NCBI GenBank assembly: GCA_900239685.1
Contig: OENT01000739.1
Coordinates: 1 to 64,000 of the forward strand
Length of the DNA stretch: 64,000 bases
From: Rotaria macrura
Taxonomy: Eukaryota; Rotifera; Eurotatoria; Philodinida; Philodinidae
Reading direction: 5' to 3'
Made by a program: the position numbers and the translations under genes. Under the pieces are notes generated by a model. It saw nothing but the letters and a program-made list of their open reading frames with translations. It made no database searches and was not told the DNA's origin. Shown piece after piece: positions 49,480 through 63,360 of this stretch (position 1 is the stretch's first letter; every line of letters starts with the position of its first letter).

Positions 49480-52400
49480 CGATTTACTAGTAAGGATCTT
49501 AATTGATCGGAAATCATCATTTTGAAACGTTTTCTGACTCAAAATACGCCTTCTCACAAACCTTTCCAGGTTTCCGAAAGGGTTTCCGAACCGCTTTGGG
49601 TTCTTTAGGAAACGAACTTTTTTTATAGACTACTGTACATAAAATTGGCGTTGTTTAATATTTTCAAGCTGTTCTTATATGAAGACGAAACATCTACGTA
49701 TTTAAATGTAAGGTCCTTTTCAGTTGGTCACTTGATGATATCCTAACTATGAACGGTAGAAAGACTTCATAATTTTCGTGAATACCACCATTGCCCAAAA
49801 ATCGAGCTACGAAGGCTAGGTAATTAGCTCTTTTTAAATTTCTTGTTTCAAAATCTACAGTTCTTTGATCACTCAAGAATATTCAACATCCAACAGCCTA
49901 CGGTAAAGTAAATCTGCATTCGATGGATGATATTTCTTTTGTTTTACCACTTTTAGATATTTATATTTCTGTGCTTTGTAGTTTTGACTTCTGAACTTTA
50001 ATTTGCTTTTATTTTCAACTGATTTCTAATTATGAAGTTTAAAAACACTCGGCTTTTCTCTTGTAATACATATTTTGATTTCAGCCCGAGATGACCCTTT
50101 GATAGTCTCATTTCCATATCCAGTCACATCCCATTTTATCGCCTTTCAGCGTAGGGACGATTGAATCGGAATTCGATGAACGTTACTTGTAAATTGAATT
50201 ATTGTGAACTCATTTTTATTATATCTTTTATTCTTCTTTGATCATAGTTGAGGGACTCCCCCTCTCCCTCAGGCATCTTTATTCGTCAGCTGATTTGGCT
50301 AAAACTTTTAGGGATGTTTGCTTCAGGTTAACTTAATTTCTTGCAAATTTTCGATGCATAAGATTTTGTTGTAAGAATTTTTTGACAAATTAATACTCAA
50401 AATGGTGGTCTTCTTGAGGTATCGATTACTTGGAATATCGGAGATATAGAGAGCTAGCTTTTGTTTTAAATAAAAGAGAAGATCTTTGTCTAAAAATGCA
50501 GATCGCGTTATTTTTTGAAATTCGATTTTGTGCTGAACTCCGAGACATTTTCCCACAATTTCTCGGAATTTAGCACTTTTTGACATCGATGTTATCCCGT
50601 TATCTCGCCGAAGAAATGGAGTTTCGAAAGAAACGCTACATCCATTTTTAGACATAGCCCTCTTCTTATATTTAGGAAAAACCCTCGTTCGCTACGTCTT
50701 CTACAGTGTGACAAGTCGTTTCCGGAGTCTCCAGAAAAGTGATTTTGAGAAAACGAATCAACAAGTTTGTGAGATGTAAACTAGTGCGAATGTGACAAAA
50801 GTAGTCAGTTTTATAAATATTTAAAATCAGCGTAAAATTTTCTTTTTAAGTGAAACAATTACATAAAAATAAAAAACAATTTTTTATTTCGCTTTGACTG
50901 TCATGACCCCTATCGTGCTATTTCGTCATGTATTCAGGGCTCTAAGCAGAAACGACTACGTTGGTGGTAGACATGGTGGTGAGAATTTGATATCATCCTT
51001 ACTAGAGTTGTTTCATTTAGGTCAATTTTATCCAGCAAATGATTTAGGATCAAAGTATTGCAAAACTCGTGTATTAAACTGTCGATGAAGAATCAGCAGC
51101 AGCAGCAGCATCAACAAAGAAATGATCGATACGCAGTGGAGTGCTATGCTGTTCTTTTGCTATGTCAGATACTCTCAAAATGTGATTAACAGATGCGAAA
51201 TTAAAAATTACCTGTACATGTTTGGAACGAACAAAATTGAATAATACTACCATTGAAAATCGCTCAAAACCTCTTTTTCTATTGAAAAGAACTCCAAAAA
51301 TCTGACTCTGAAAAGCCGCTATATTGCTGTAAATAATAAAAAATAACAGGAAGTATATGCACCTCTCATATGTAACTGTCTACAAGCATGTTGATCCCTG
51401 TCACATCCATGTAACTAAGCGAAACTGAAGAAAAACAGTTATATTTCTATTACTGCTTCCAGACAGCCACTATTGTCCCCGGCGAAAACCTTGAAAGTAC
51501 AACAGATCCGGCGTAACCTGAAACAAGACACTTTGGGCTTTCAAAATATGTGCTATTATCAAAATTGACTTTTCTGGAAAAACTCGATTTTCTGAGGGGG
51601 ATTCCCTTAAGACGCAAATAGATTAGTCAAAAAAGCTAAGGATACTCCGTTGTCATACATTTGAGCAGATGCTGTAACGTGTGATACTTTGAATCATTGT
51701 TTGCATGTTCTTCATTTAAAATGCAGAAAAATCTCTCAAGATAATGAATGTGTAAAGGATTCGATAGAAATCAAGTGCAATCCATCTTTGAAGCTGGAAA
51801 ATAACTATCAATTAGCTGAATTATGAAATAATTGATTCCAAGTGTTTTTTATTGGCATTTCGTTTTTAGTTGAAGTCATTCTTTTCTATTTTAAACTGAA
51901 CTAGGACACGAGTGCAAAGATCCATGTAGCTTTATATATGTATTCTGCATTGGATTAATCAATCCTGGAAACTTCAAAATTCTAAGTTTTGTGAATTAAA
52001 ACGCAAGATAAGTTCATTTTAGACTGATTGTTATCAAACAGAAATGGAAATTTGTTTCTGATACGTTTTTTATGTGACTTTATTGTCAACCAGTTCTTTA
52101 ACAGGAATGCCTACTTGTTTCATGTCACAATCTTTTGATAGTAAATGAGTTCTTCAAAAACAATGATTGATACGTGTCGAACATGCTGATTAAACACATG
52201 TGCAAGGCAAGGCTACAAAGAGAAACAAGTGTGACATTTTCCTGTTGCTTCCACTTCTAAAACGATTGAATTCACTGGAAATACTCACACTAAGATAAAA
52301 TATGCTGCGTTATGTATCTTTAGCTATTGTGGTGGGGTCTTCAAAATAAAAATGGGCGTAATAGAATGCTGTCACGTTCTGTCTACTGACTATTCATTCC

Positions 52401-54370
52401 CTCTCTTATTTTGTAACAAGCAACTATATATAAGCAGCATGATTGAACACATGATAAATACATTATCTAACTTATTTTTTTTGAAACGACTACTTCCCGA
52501 CTGATCAATCGAGAATGCGCTGATCCTGATACAATATAGAGAAAGAACTTTCCTCTAAAAGTCAGCCGACAATCGGGCTAACTCATGGTCAGACTGGTCT
52601 CAAAATCTGGCCAACTTGCGGATTCATTATAGAAGTAACTAAATGGAATGGGAAAACTTACATACAACGTACTTTTACAAAAAAATGAAAAATACACAGT
52701 ATAATATTTAAATCCGAACAACATTTTCAAAATACGTTGCATGTGCGATACAACAATGTGTCACGAATCGCGACGCACTTGGAAGACACTATCTCTTAGT
52801 CATGAGATTTTTTGAAACTTAAACAGAATGATTCTGATGAAACTCTAAATTCTGTCATGCTGTTTTCCTGAGAAATTCAACTGAACATTCATTGCATACA
52901 ATTGTTCTATTATTTAGACGTTTCTTTTTTTCCCTCTTTTTAAAGGGCATCATCGAATATAGAATATGATAAGGACTGCTTTTTTTATCTCATCAAAGTT
53001 CTAAAGAGAAATACCAATAAAAGATCATTGTGTAGGAAAAATCGCCCACTTACCGTATCAGTACAATTTTATGTGAAATACGAATAGAAGCCATATGCAG
53101 AAAACTGCCATTACCCATACCACATGATTCATCATGCTGTTTTAAAGAAAACAGATAAAGAAGGTTTTTTGAATAGATTTGAAAGATGAACCGTTGTATT
53201 TAAGCTTGGATGGAGAAGGGGCAGAATACAAATCAAATAGCCCATCCAAGGAATTTCATAATTCATTTGCTGAGTATCTTATTGGCATTACTTGATAGGC
53301 AACAGAAGTGAAAACATGTCTATATGTGATACACTTGCTTACATTTATTATTTTTCTCTATTGATACATGTTTTACATTGATCATCAGTTTCGATAATTG
53401 CAATATTCTTAGTGATATTGTCTTTCATACTAAAATATATCTTTAATTCATGTGCTTTCATATACTTGAATCTAACGTCAATATCAAAAGTGACAACAAA
53501 TACCGCCTTTGAAAATAATCAACAAATCAATATCGACACAGGTTATCAATAGGTAAAGTGATAAGATATATGAGAAAGAAACTATATGAAAAATTGGTTG
53601 TTTATAAATCCGATCGTTAATCACAAATACTAGTTCTGGTTGCAAAATAAGTTACCGAATGATTCAACAGATAAATCATATACATACGTGTTCTTTGATA
53701 TTAGCATACGAACGTACGTTATCTTTCCAAATTTCTTTGTCTTATTTCACAATAACAACATTTTAAGAGTCGATATCCAAATAGAATCCCTGCTTCAAAA
53801 CCTGGGGGCCTGTAAAATCATATTATTGTGGAAAGATGGCACAATGTAATCAAAATGCAATGATGAAGAGAAAGAGATTTATGTCAAATTACATTTCTGT
53901 GTTACAGAGAATAATGCTTCGAAACAAACATTGCCAACGATGCACTGCGCCGCTTGTGTACATAATGACGAATGATGTTTGTGACAATAGTGTCCATTAG
54001 CCGTGTCAATCAGATTATGTTTGTTTTCTTATGTCTTCGATAGTTCCCAAAAAGATTTCATTCAACTTGCAAGCGTAACGATGACCATTTGTTGGTAGTC
54101 TTTCGATACTGATCGAATTACGAAATAGAGAATGAATTCTGATCATCCATCACAAATGGTACTTATTGATGCTACATTTAGCATAACAGATTCGGTATAG
54201 CACTCATCATTCGCTAATACAATTTAAAGTTGCATACTATGATATTCAAAATTGATATTAATCTATCTTTTTATTCTAACGGTTACTTATTGAGTGCACT
54301 ATAATCACATATAACAACTACAGATTAACATAAATCTCATGAATATTCAGAACGGAAAAAGGAGAGGATC
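49480..54370. other. gene-poor stretch, probably repeat-derived in part
   Basis: Short runs of TTTCCGAA-type words near 49560-49620 suggest the end of another small element. A short CAG/CAGCAG run lies at about 51096-51110. Frames at 50323-50655 (-) and 50894-51088 (+) lack recognisable features. No gene is supported. Confidence 0.4.
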
Positions 54371-54579
54371 ACTGTACCCGGATAGAACGATATGGTCCCA
54401 TATACGGCCGTATGAGTGAACGTAGTTATACTGCATGATTACAAGGAAATTACAGTCCGTATAGGCCACTATAAAGTGACAGTAGAGCCCTGTATACAGA
54501 CCGTAATTTCATAATATCCATCCCGTATAACTGCGTCCACACATACGGCCGTACATGAACCGTATTGTTCGACCAGTGT
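54371..54579. mobile_element. palindromic MITE related to the YHYH-intron element
   Basis: About 209 bp of imperfect inverted repeat with CATATACGGCCGTATG, GTAGTTATAC and, at the right end on the complement, GGTCGAACAATACGG. It shares the GGTCGAAC terminus, GTGGACGCAGTTATACGG and TACGGCCGTA palindromes with the element at 31344-31594. More diverged between its own arms than that copy. Confidence 0.7.
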
Positions 54580-57578
54580 AATTAATCTGTTGACGTATCA
54601 GATTTCGCACAGCAGATTCATCTCAACAGTGACCTCAATGAACTATATTCGAAAGAATTTCTAAGTTATCGAGAATGGTATTCATAGAAATTTTTGGCAA
54701 AGTTGGTTTCTGAAAATATCGCTAGATTTTAGAGACCAAGAATGAGGCATTCTACAATAGTTCACATTTATTCTAAGCAATATTCTAGAAAACCTAGAGA
54801 GTATTTCCGAAAGGTGAATTTGTAGCATACGATGATGCAGCTCTTCATATCATATTGATAAAACTGAAAAACATTCCAAAATACATCTTGATACATAGCA
54901 TAATAAACTACTGAAAACGAACAAGTAAAATCTCTCAAGAAGTAATTACATATTAGATTAGTTTGAGTAAACCTATAGAGTATCACCCTGAATGTTTTCA
55001 GTGCCCGAAACCCTGCCCGATATGAACGTTTGTAAAAAGATAAATTTCAATGAAACAGAGAATGGAAAGTAGATTATCGACCACTGTGTAACTCAATTAC
55101 CGGCAAGGTTTTCCCGATAGATATGTAACAAAGTAAAAACAATGATTATTGGCAAAAGTATGAAAGCTTCAGAAGATATAAGGTCAAATCAATCAATACT
55201 TTCGAGTTATCGAATGTCACACTGATGTTCTCAGCGTTCGTGCTTTGCATCAGTTAGCAGACTATGAAAAAAATGACTTCTGTATTTCATAGTCATTTGT
55301 TTCCTGAAGTACTATTGTTTACGTGTAATATTATCTATAATTAGTGCTCAAATATCTACATCGAGTGGAGAATCTTACCACTGACAGTATGTTTTTTGTG
55401 CGAATGTGGATGAGCATAGAAGATGGCAAATTAAAATCTTTTCTTACGAAAGATCATGCGAAATCCATAATAGAAAAGAGTCAGTGATTAACAAAAGTTT
55501 TACCATAATTCTGCTCTATCATCAATGCATCATTCATTAAAATCTTATAAATGTATCATCAGAATAAGATAATTACATCCTAAACAGTTTAATGAAACAG
55601 TTTTTCTTTCTATGTTTTATTTTGCCACATTTAGTTTTCTATGCTGTTTAATTCCAATGTTTTCTTGCTTATACTCATATTTTGGAAAATATTCTGTTTA
55701 CATGTAAGAATAAGTAAATCACAAAAGAAAAATTCATGCAAGTACTCAGAAGAGTAAAGGAAAGAGTATACGCAAACATTAAACTTCTCGATTGCTCGTC
55801 CAAGCCACCCTCACTCAAAATTGACTTGTCACTTTGGATTATAGGTTTGGACTGAAACTTTCAGAAATGAATGGTCCTGGTGAGAAACGCTTGTGGTAGA
55901 AATTGGAGTCATGTATACCTTACTAAACTAGACTTACGACTTGCTTTATAGCTTCCAAGAGCATTGAAATAACTTCATGACTATGAGGACTATCAAGATT
56001 TGGTTGGTTTGAAATTAAAGCTTGCTTTCATACACATATTTTTATCGGACAGAATTTTGAAATTCTATTCTATTCATTTTTTATAAACATTTCAGTAGAG
56101 AAAACTTCCAAAACGCCTAAAAAGGTAGTTAAATCGGCCTTTTCTCGGACAAGGAATCAAACATAAAAAATCCATCCGATCAAAAAGTAGCTCTCATCGA
56201 GGCCTTTAAAATGAAAAAATGTATTGGACAAAACTCGAGCGCCACGGAACTTATTTGCATTTTAATGCGTAAAGGTCATATTTTCAGAATAACCTGAAAT
56301 AAGTTCTGGTGCCAGAATTCGGTAAATGTTCTCCATAAATGCATATAAAACAATTTTCTACTTATTTATCGTATTTTACCGATTAAAAAGATTCATATGA
56401 ACACATATAAAGGTATCTAGCAATGCTAAGCTCTAACAGAGAAATTTGAAAGGCTTTCAAAATCAAATTTTTCCAAAATCTATGATTTTCGTTTTGTGTG
56501 GATGCTGAAGAAAAAGCTTATGAAATGGCCTTAGATTTCAACGTTAACTCAATAACCTCTAGTGCATTCAAGAGTAGACACTTTTCTCTATCTAACCACC
56601 TATAAATCTTATTGCAATCTACGAATTAAAACGAAATTAATTTTTCTGAATCGCGGGGAGGGGGGGGGTAGATTAAGTTCTAGGAGTATTCACACTTGAA
56701 AACAACAGTTGCTTCAAAATTACTTTTACTAAGAGTGCAACTTCACTCTATAAACAAAATTGGATCATCATCTACTGTTTCCCTACTCAAATCCATCAAG
56801 CAACATCAGTGTTTTATTCGAGTTTCCACTGAATAATAGGCAGAACAAGTACCGTATTGACATGGTCGAAATACAATAGATTTTACAGCTGTTTTTCTTT
56901 CGTTGCTGATCGCGATAGATACTGCTATTTCTTTAACAAAGACCACTGCATCTCACGTTATTAACAATGATTTTTTACCCTTTTCTTGAAGTGTATTAAA
57001 ATTTGCTATATCATTCAATATGGAATTATTCTAGGAGTGTTTTCTCGGTTGGAAATCCAGAATTTCAATATTCGGTTAAAAATAAATTCTAAAACAATAG
57101 AATGACAGTCGAGCATGTATGCAAAAAAACACCCTTTCTAATCCTTCGAATGTCTCTTGTTCACTTTGAATTCTTCTAACCCGTTCTTAATTAAAATAAT
57201 CGAGAAACAACAACTTATTTTTATAACAGAGTGATTTCAGAATTTTCTTCTTGAAGTATTAATAGAAAATTTCCACGCGTTTCGATAGTAATATTCAATA
57301 TAAATGCGTCCCTTATTGTCCTGAAGAGATGAAGAACGTTGAAAAACATGTTGAATTCAGGAGTATGCAAAGGAATAGCATCAACGTGCTTGGGCATGAA
57401 AGATAATGATAAAAGAAGTGTAAAAAATAAGATAAAGTCAGGGTCTGCCATATTGTGTGAAATCTCGATTGAATCGCACTCTCGTTTGTCATAAAATAAA
57501 AGACGGTAAGTAAAAGATGAGATAAAATCTTCACAGTGCAATTTTAAATGATCACTTTTTACAAAATATTCTTTGTAG
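54580..57578. other. intergenic; 5' flank of cathepsin-like gene at the right end
   Basis: No gene recognised. A G-rich run lies at about 56656-56669. The minus-strand frame overlapping 57221-57622 is the shadow of exon 1 and its flank. Confidence 0.4.
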
Positions 57579-60500
57579 ATGGAATCTTTCTCGATTCTTG
57601 CATTTCTCTTACTCGGTTTCATTTCTACATTGAATGCTGATGTTGAATTTAATCCACAATGGAAATTATGGAAAGAAGCTAATAAAAAACGTTATTCTGC
57701 AGTTGACGAACATATTCGGTATGGGATATTTTCTTTAAATCAACAATGTTAGTATATTTATTCTTAATTTAACTATTTATTAGACAAGCAATATGGGAAA
57801 GTAATCTAAAGAAGGTAGAAGAACATAATCTTCAAGCTGATCTTGGTGTTCATACTTATTGGCTCGAAATGAACAAATTTGCTGATTTGGTAAAAATTTT
57901 ATTGATGATCATAGAATCAAGAAATGATGTCAAGTTTATATTGTTTGACCGGAAAATATTTTCCAGATACAAACGTAGAAGAATGAAAAATTTGATGTAG
58001 CAAAGAGTCGACAATAGCCATTTTGCTTTAAATGAGAGTAGTATCTGTAGGATTTTCAAATCATTTTCAAAACCCCTTCTGCTGAAAATAATTCCGAGTT
58101 TTCACTTAGCTATGTTAGTTTCGCCAATATCGTTAGTTCTTAAGTCGAAAATGTAGTTTTGAGAGGTAAATTTCGTTTTCGCCGACATTTTTTTTCGCCG
58201 AAGACGATTTTCACCGATTCCAACTTCACCGAAAGAATTCTCCTTTGTTTAAATTCTAGAAACAAAGAAAAATTCTTTCGGTGAAGCTGGAATCGGCGAA
58301 AATCATCTTCGGGCAAAAAAAACTGTCGGCGAAAATGAACTAAACCATTTTGAGAAATAGATCAATAGTATATTCTATTCTAGTTGTAAAGTTTAAACAG
58401 GATGGTAGACCGTTCAATCTGTAATAATAAGCAATAAAATTTAGATTAAGGTGTACTTCTGGTTTAAATAGAATGACTCTGTCTAAATCAAAATAAGCAC
58501 GAAATTCATTCTTACTAATTTTTCAACTGTTTAGAGTAGCGAAAAGATTGCAAGGCGGCGGTTGACTTTGCAAATGCATTTGTTTTTCCGAATAAGTTTT
58601 TTCTGATTATACTGAAATTTCATTTGGGGGATTCATAAATTTTTTCGTGATTTGCATATACAATTTGCAGACACCTATGATACAAGTATTTCTAGTAAAG
58701 TGAACAGTTCAGAATATGAATAACACGAGGAAAATACGATGCCCCTTTTTAGGCTTCATCAAAGCTTGAAGTCGAAGTTCGGAAAACAAAGATGGCATAA
58801 AATTGAAAATTGTGACAAACTAAAAGATCGAATCACAATTACTCATAAAATTACGAATACCTTCATCTGTAGGACTAAGGAAAATTGTTTTTTTTCTGCG
58901 AGACACATAATTTCATATTCCCATTACTATACAGACAAAGTTTCGGTCCATCAAAAACTGTTTTCTCGATGTTTTTAGACCATGCAAAATGCATCCGTTG
59001 TAAAAGAGAACTGAAAAATTCTGTTTTTTTAGAAATTTTGTACAAGTTAAGACGAGTTCTATCATCTATCCGGACTGAAATTACGGTATGCAATAAGGAT
59101 TATAAGGTCTCGCCTTAGGAGATATCGCATACTGCAATTTTAAGAATCCAAATTTTCTTGATAAACCATAAAATTTTCGTCAAAAGTTATAAATAGATTC
59201 ACAGTATTTAGAATAAAAATTATATTTCACCGATATCATCATCAAAACTTATGTATGCGTATTTTATTAAAAAAGATGTGAAGAAGGTGCTTTTGATGAA
59301 TAAAATGACAAAGGAACATTGACTCCACGGATAATAAAGTCGGGGAAATTTTCACCCTTTATAAACTTGATAGGCTAATCAATCAAAGTGGATATTGAGT
59401 ATGGATTGACACTTAAAGCAAACCTCGTTCTATATTATATTGTTTACTACCTCGCATATTAGGGGCACGCATCCTATCCACGATGTGAAACTCGGATAGA
59501 CAAAACAAAGGATTTACTGAGAAGAACTGCATTAATGAATTCGAAAATAGCGTTATTAAAAACCGATATTGTCGACTTCGGCATGACCAAATATCATGGG
59601 ATTTGAAATTTTCACATTATGCAATCCATATGTAATCAAAATGAAGAATAACGATGTGAACTTTTTATAGAACACACAAATTTTTGAGATCTCTGATCCA
59701 TAAAATGCTATTGATTGTCCTTTAGCTAGAGCTCAACTGTTCAAAAAGTATCGAATGTTATGAAATTTTGTAAAAATCTAATAGTTTTCTACAATGGAGT
59801 TTATGTGTGAAGCTTTATTCTAAAATTAAAGGACGCACAAACAAATTATTTCCATGAAAGTTGTTCAACTTCGAACAAGTTGTGAAAAAACTAGATCGTT
59901 CATGTTAAGCTAAACTTTGTAGATGAAGAAAAAATTAACAATACTGGTCTTCAAGACATTTCATCTTCTTCTCGAACATCTCGGTTAAGATTAAGATAGA
60001 AGCAGATACAGTTAGAAGGAACCAATTATTCGACATCAACATCGTATTCTGTGCATCCATAATTGTGAATTTGTCACTCTGACCACGTGAAAAAAATCGA
60101 AATCGAAAATTGATAGTCTAAATATCCTGCTTTGTTGAGAACTCTATGATAGTTCATAATTATATCTGAATAGACATTAAATTATGAATCAACACATTGA
60201 AGAGCGCTTAAAATTATAAAAGCATCATGTTTGATTCAGTATCAATTAAATCTCGTATCGTAATATTTTTCGAAAATGGACATGAATAGGAAGTCAAACT
60301 AGGATCAAAATGGATATATTTGATAGGTCTTGTTGATTTTCTGATGAAAATATATTTACCGACGCAAACGTTAACCAAGTAATCAAGCAAAGAACCATAT
60401 TCACAAGTTTACTCACAGAATTTCATTCAAACTATGAATAGCTCTGAAATTTCCTCATCTAAATTCTTATCGGCACTACTTCATTCTCTATCAATTAATA

Positions 60501-61738
60501 TTTTATTGGAATATTTTTTTTCTACTGATCGATTTATTATAAATGATATTTTTCAGTATGATTTTTCACTTAAATCTTCGATTCGAACACTTCAAGAAAT
60601 ATCTGTAAAACTTGTTTCGTAACCTTGACAAATATTACGCGAGATGAAGTCGACAGACATTGCGAACGAAATTACTATACTAAAATTATCCAATTTATTA
60701 AACTTGTTATCCTTCTTCACTTCTTTTTTTCTGAAAATAATTACGATCTAAATGTGTTCTAAACATCACTGGTTTTTGTTTTCTGTATTGAAAAACAGAC
60801 TGTAGCTGAATTCACGAAAATGCTGAACACATACGATGTATCAGTACGTGGTCAACGGAATAGAAATCATCATGAATTTGAGCGAAGTCCAAAAATTAAA
60901 TTACCAGACACTGTTGGTACGTATTAACAATAATTGCAATTATCTTCGATATGGCAATTTTATGTGCTTCGTTGTTAGATTGGCGTGACAAGGGTTATGT
61001 TACTCCTGTAAAAGAGCAAGGTCAATGTATTTCGGATTGGGCTTTCTCAGCAACAGGCTCACTTGAAGGTCAACATTTTAATGCCACTGGCAAACTAGTC
61101 TCACTTTCAGAACAAAACTTAGTCGATTGTTCGGATAAACAAGGTAATATGGGTTGCGTTGGGGGTGAAGTTGATCAAGCCTTCCAATACATAAAAGAAA
61201 ATGGTGGTATTGATACCGAAGATTCATATCCATATGAAGACGACGATAAGCTATGTCGATTCAAAGCGGAAAATGTTGGTGCGAACGTGACTGGCTTCAA
61301 CAATATTAAATCAAAAAATGAAAGTGCTCTGCAAGAAGCTGTTGCTACCATCGGTCCAATTTCCGCTCTCATTGATGCTAGCCATAACTCGTTTCAACTA
61401 TACAAACAGGGTGGTATGTACTTTTTCTGTAGTTACACGTTTTTTCTTGATAATTTTAAATCGATTTATTTAGTCTACCACGAACCATTTTGCTCACAAA
61501 TACACCTTAACCTTGCCGTTCTAGTTATAGGTTATGGTATCGACTCTGGCAAAGAATATTGGCTAGTCAAAAATAGGTAATTATTCTAGTTGGTTTCCAT
61601 TGAATATCTCCTTTATTCGACGTTTCGTCAATTTCTAGTTGGGGTGTGAATTGGGGTGATCAAGGTTATATCAAAATGACTCGTAACAAACGCAACGAAT
61701 GTGGTATTGCTACGTCCGCAAACTATCCAATTGTTTAG
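57579..61738 (+). CDS. cathepsin L-like pseudoprotease (papain family C1A), active site lost
   Basis: Six exons: 57579-57718, 57784-57889, 60799-60916, 60979-61413, 61474-61576, 61639-61738; all introns GT-AG with matching phases; 333 aa, the usual cathepsin L length. Signal peptide 1-19. The propeptide carries an ERFNIN-type helix (E..R..W..N..V..N around 43-63) and MNKFADL. The mature part begins near [17 protein letters not shown]. The active-site segment reads [20 protein letters not shown]: Gln135 (oxyanion) is present but the catalytic Cys is Asp141, and the usual Gly before Ser is Ile. The catalytic-His position reads [11 protein letters not shown], with Leu280 replacing His. Asn300 in NSWG is kept, as are GCVGG and all six disulphide cysteines. 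It should fold and be secreted or lysosomal but cannot cleave peptides by the cysteine mechanism. Intron 2 is 2.9 kb while the others are 60-65 bp. Confidence 0.9.
58171..58340. mobile_element. fold-back MITE in cathepsin-like intron 2
   Basis: Two 80-bp arms (58171-58250, 58260-58339) are near-perfect inverted copies (e.g. TTTTCGCCGAC and GTCGGCGAAAA; TTCACCGAAAGAATT and its complement) around a 9-nt spacer. It would form a long hairpin in the pre-mRNA. Confidence 0.8.
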
Positions 61739-62405
61739 AAAATACACTTAAAGCTTTTTTCTCCTTATCTTTCTTAGTTTCTTTCTTTTATTCAAATAAT
61801 ATCAATATTAAGATCACGAAAATTAAAAAAAACTGAACGAATTAATAATAATAATAATAATAGCTTCCATAGACTTATCACCCGTTGAGGCCGGCGCGAG
61901 GGTCCACGTACGCCAATTTCTATCGTCTGTTTCTTTTCCCGGACGGCGGTATCTGCACCCCTTTCCGTCCAACGCTTCCCCCTTCATATGTAGGGCTGGT
62001 GGTCAACATAAGTGTCATGTGGTAGTGACATCTATGTTGGTTGTTTTTTCGACTCTGCACACTGGCTAACGACGTAATCAATACACTAACGAATGAGTCA
62101 TCCGAAACAACTAATCGTTAGACCTTGTCTACTGATCTGTGGTCTGGTGTAATAGATTGGTTTAGTATCATAGATTTGTTTCTCAGCTACACTTCGTATA
62201 TACACACGCACTAGGAATTAAGATTCTAATTTATTTTCAATTCAAAAGCGCTAACTAAGAAACGTGCTAAAGGATTTTGGGTGTATTAATAAAAAATAAT
62301 ATAGATGTCGCTAATTTTGTATAAGTCACTAAGAAGGCTTAGCATGGTAGCGATACATGGAATGACTATCGTGTATACAGGTTATTCCTTGTGCTCTATT
62401 GTCTT
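61739..62405. other. 3' flank of cathepsin-like gene and GC-richer repeat-like patch
   Basis: A (TAA)n microsatellite lies at about 61844-61861. A GC-rich stretch (about 61885-62010) unlike its surroundings looks like part of a mobile element. CCTTGTCTAC at 62123-62132 is inverted at 63369-63378. No coding frame. Confidence 0.4.
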
Positions 62406-62597
62406 NNNNNNNNNNNNNNNNNNNNNNNNNNNNNNNNNNNNNNNNNNNNNNNNNNNNNNNNNNNNNNNNNNNNNNNNNNNNNNNNNNNNNNNNNNNNNNN
62501 NNNNNNNNNNNNNNNNNNNNNNNNNNNNNNNNNNNNNNNNNNNNNNNNNNNNNNNNNNNNNNNNNNNNNNNNNNNNNNNNNNNNNNNNNNNNNNNNN
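62406..62597. other. assembly gap (192 N)
   Basis: A run of N. Frames reported across it have no meaning. Confidence 0.99.
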
Positions 62598-63360
62598 CAT
62601 AAATTTAAAAAAATTGTTTTTAATGTAAAGCAGCTTTATTTTCTATTTCACTTGAAATGCAATGCAATTTTTTCTTATTCATCTCTCGTTTAACAGCGCT
62701 ATGGTGTCACTCAAAGTTTTAGATATGAACTCAGCCAGATGAGTAATCTTACAAAAATCATACATCAGTTCTTCTTTTCTTTGAAAACATCTCTTGTGGG
62801 TAAAATTGTTTCTTCGATGAGAAAACAATGAATATCTAATTGTTTAAAACTTTGTATTGTAAAAATTAAAGCGAAGATTATCAGCAGCGATTTATGCTAA
62901 ACTCCTGAAAAAATTCAAAGATGCGAAAAAGAACAATAATGCCACATACACACAGTCATATTCTTTCTGATAGTTGATCTTTCTTTAACACACGTTACGC
63001 TGTGCGCAACCTCAATCATGATGAGTCTTTTATGCAAAAAAAAGATTCACCCAATGTATCTATTTATTCTTATCACCAAATTGAAATTGCATTATATTTA
63101 AATTAGATTCAATTTACAGAAAGCGTGTGTATTTCTTAATGCATAAGTGTGCTAAATCATTGTAGTTTTAGAATTGGCGACTGAATCATCGAACACTAGA
63201 CCACGGATCATACGCTAGAAAAATGATGCGGCGTTAATTTCGGATTAAATCTACGTACGTCCACATTTATAAGTATTAGCTGATGAAGTTTTTTCTCGAT
63301 TGGTGCATTAAATCTGAATTAACTTTTCGACCAATCACGTGCCTTACTTCAGCATTAGCT
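62598..63360. other. intergenic
   Basis: Nothing recognised between the gap and the SINE-like repeat. Confidence 0.4.

Noticed and set aside
57221-57622. 133-aa minus-strand frame
   Set aside because: Overlaps exon 1 and the 5' flank of the cathepsin-like gene in antisense; no family features.
60434-60622. 62-aa frame as an extra cathepsin exon
   Set aside because: Its content does not match the propeptide, and exons 2 and 3 already join in phase with correct total length.
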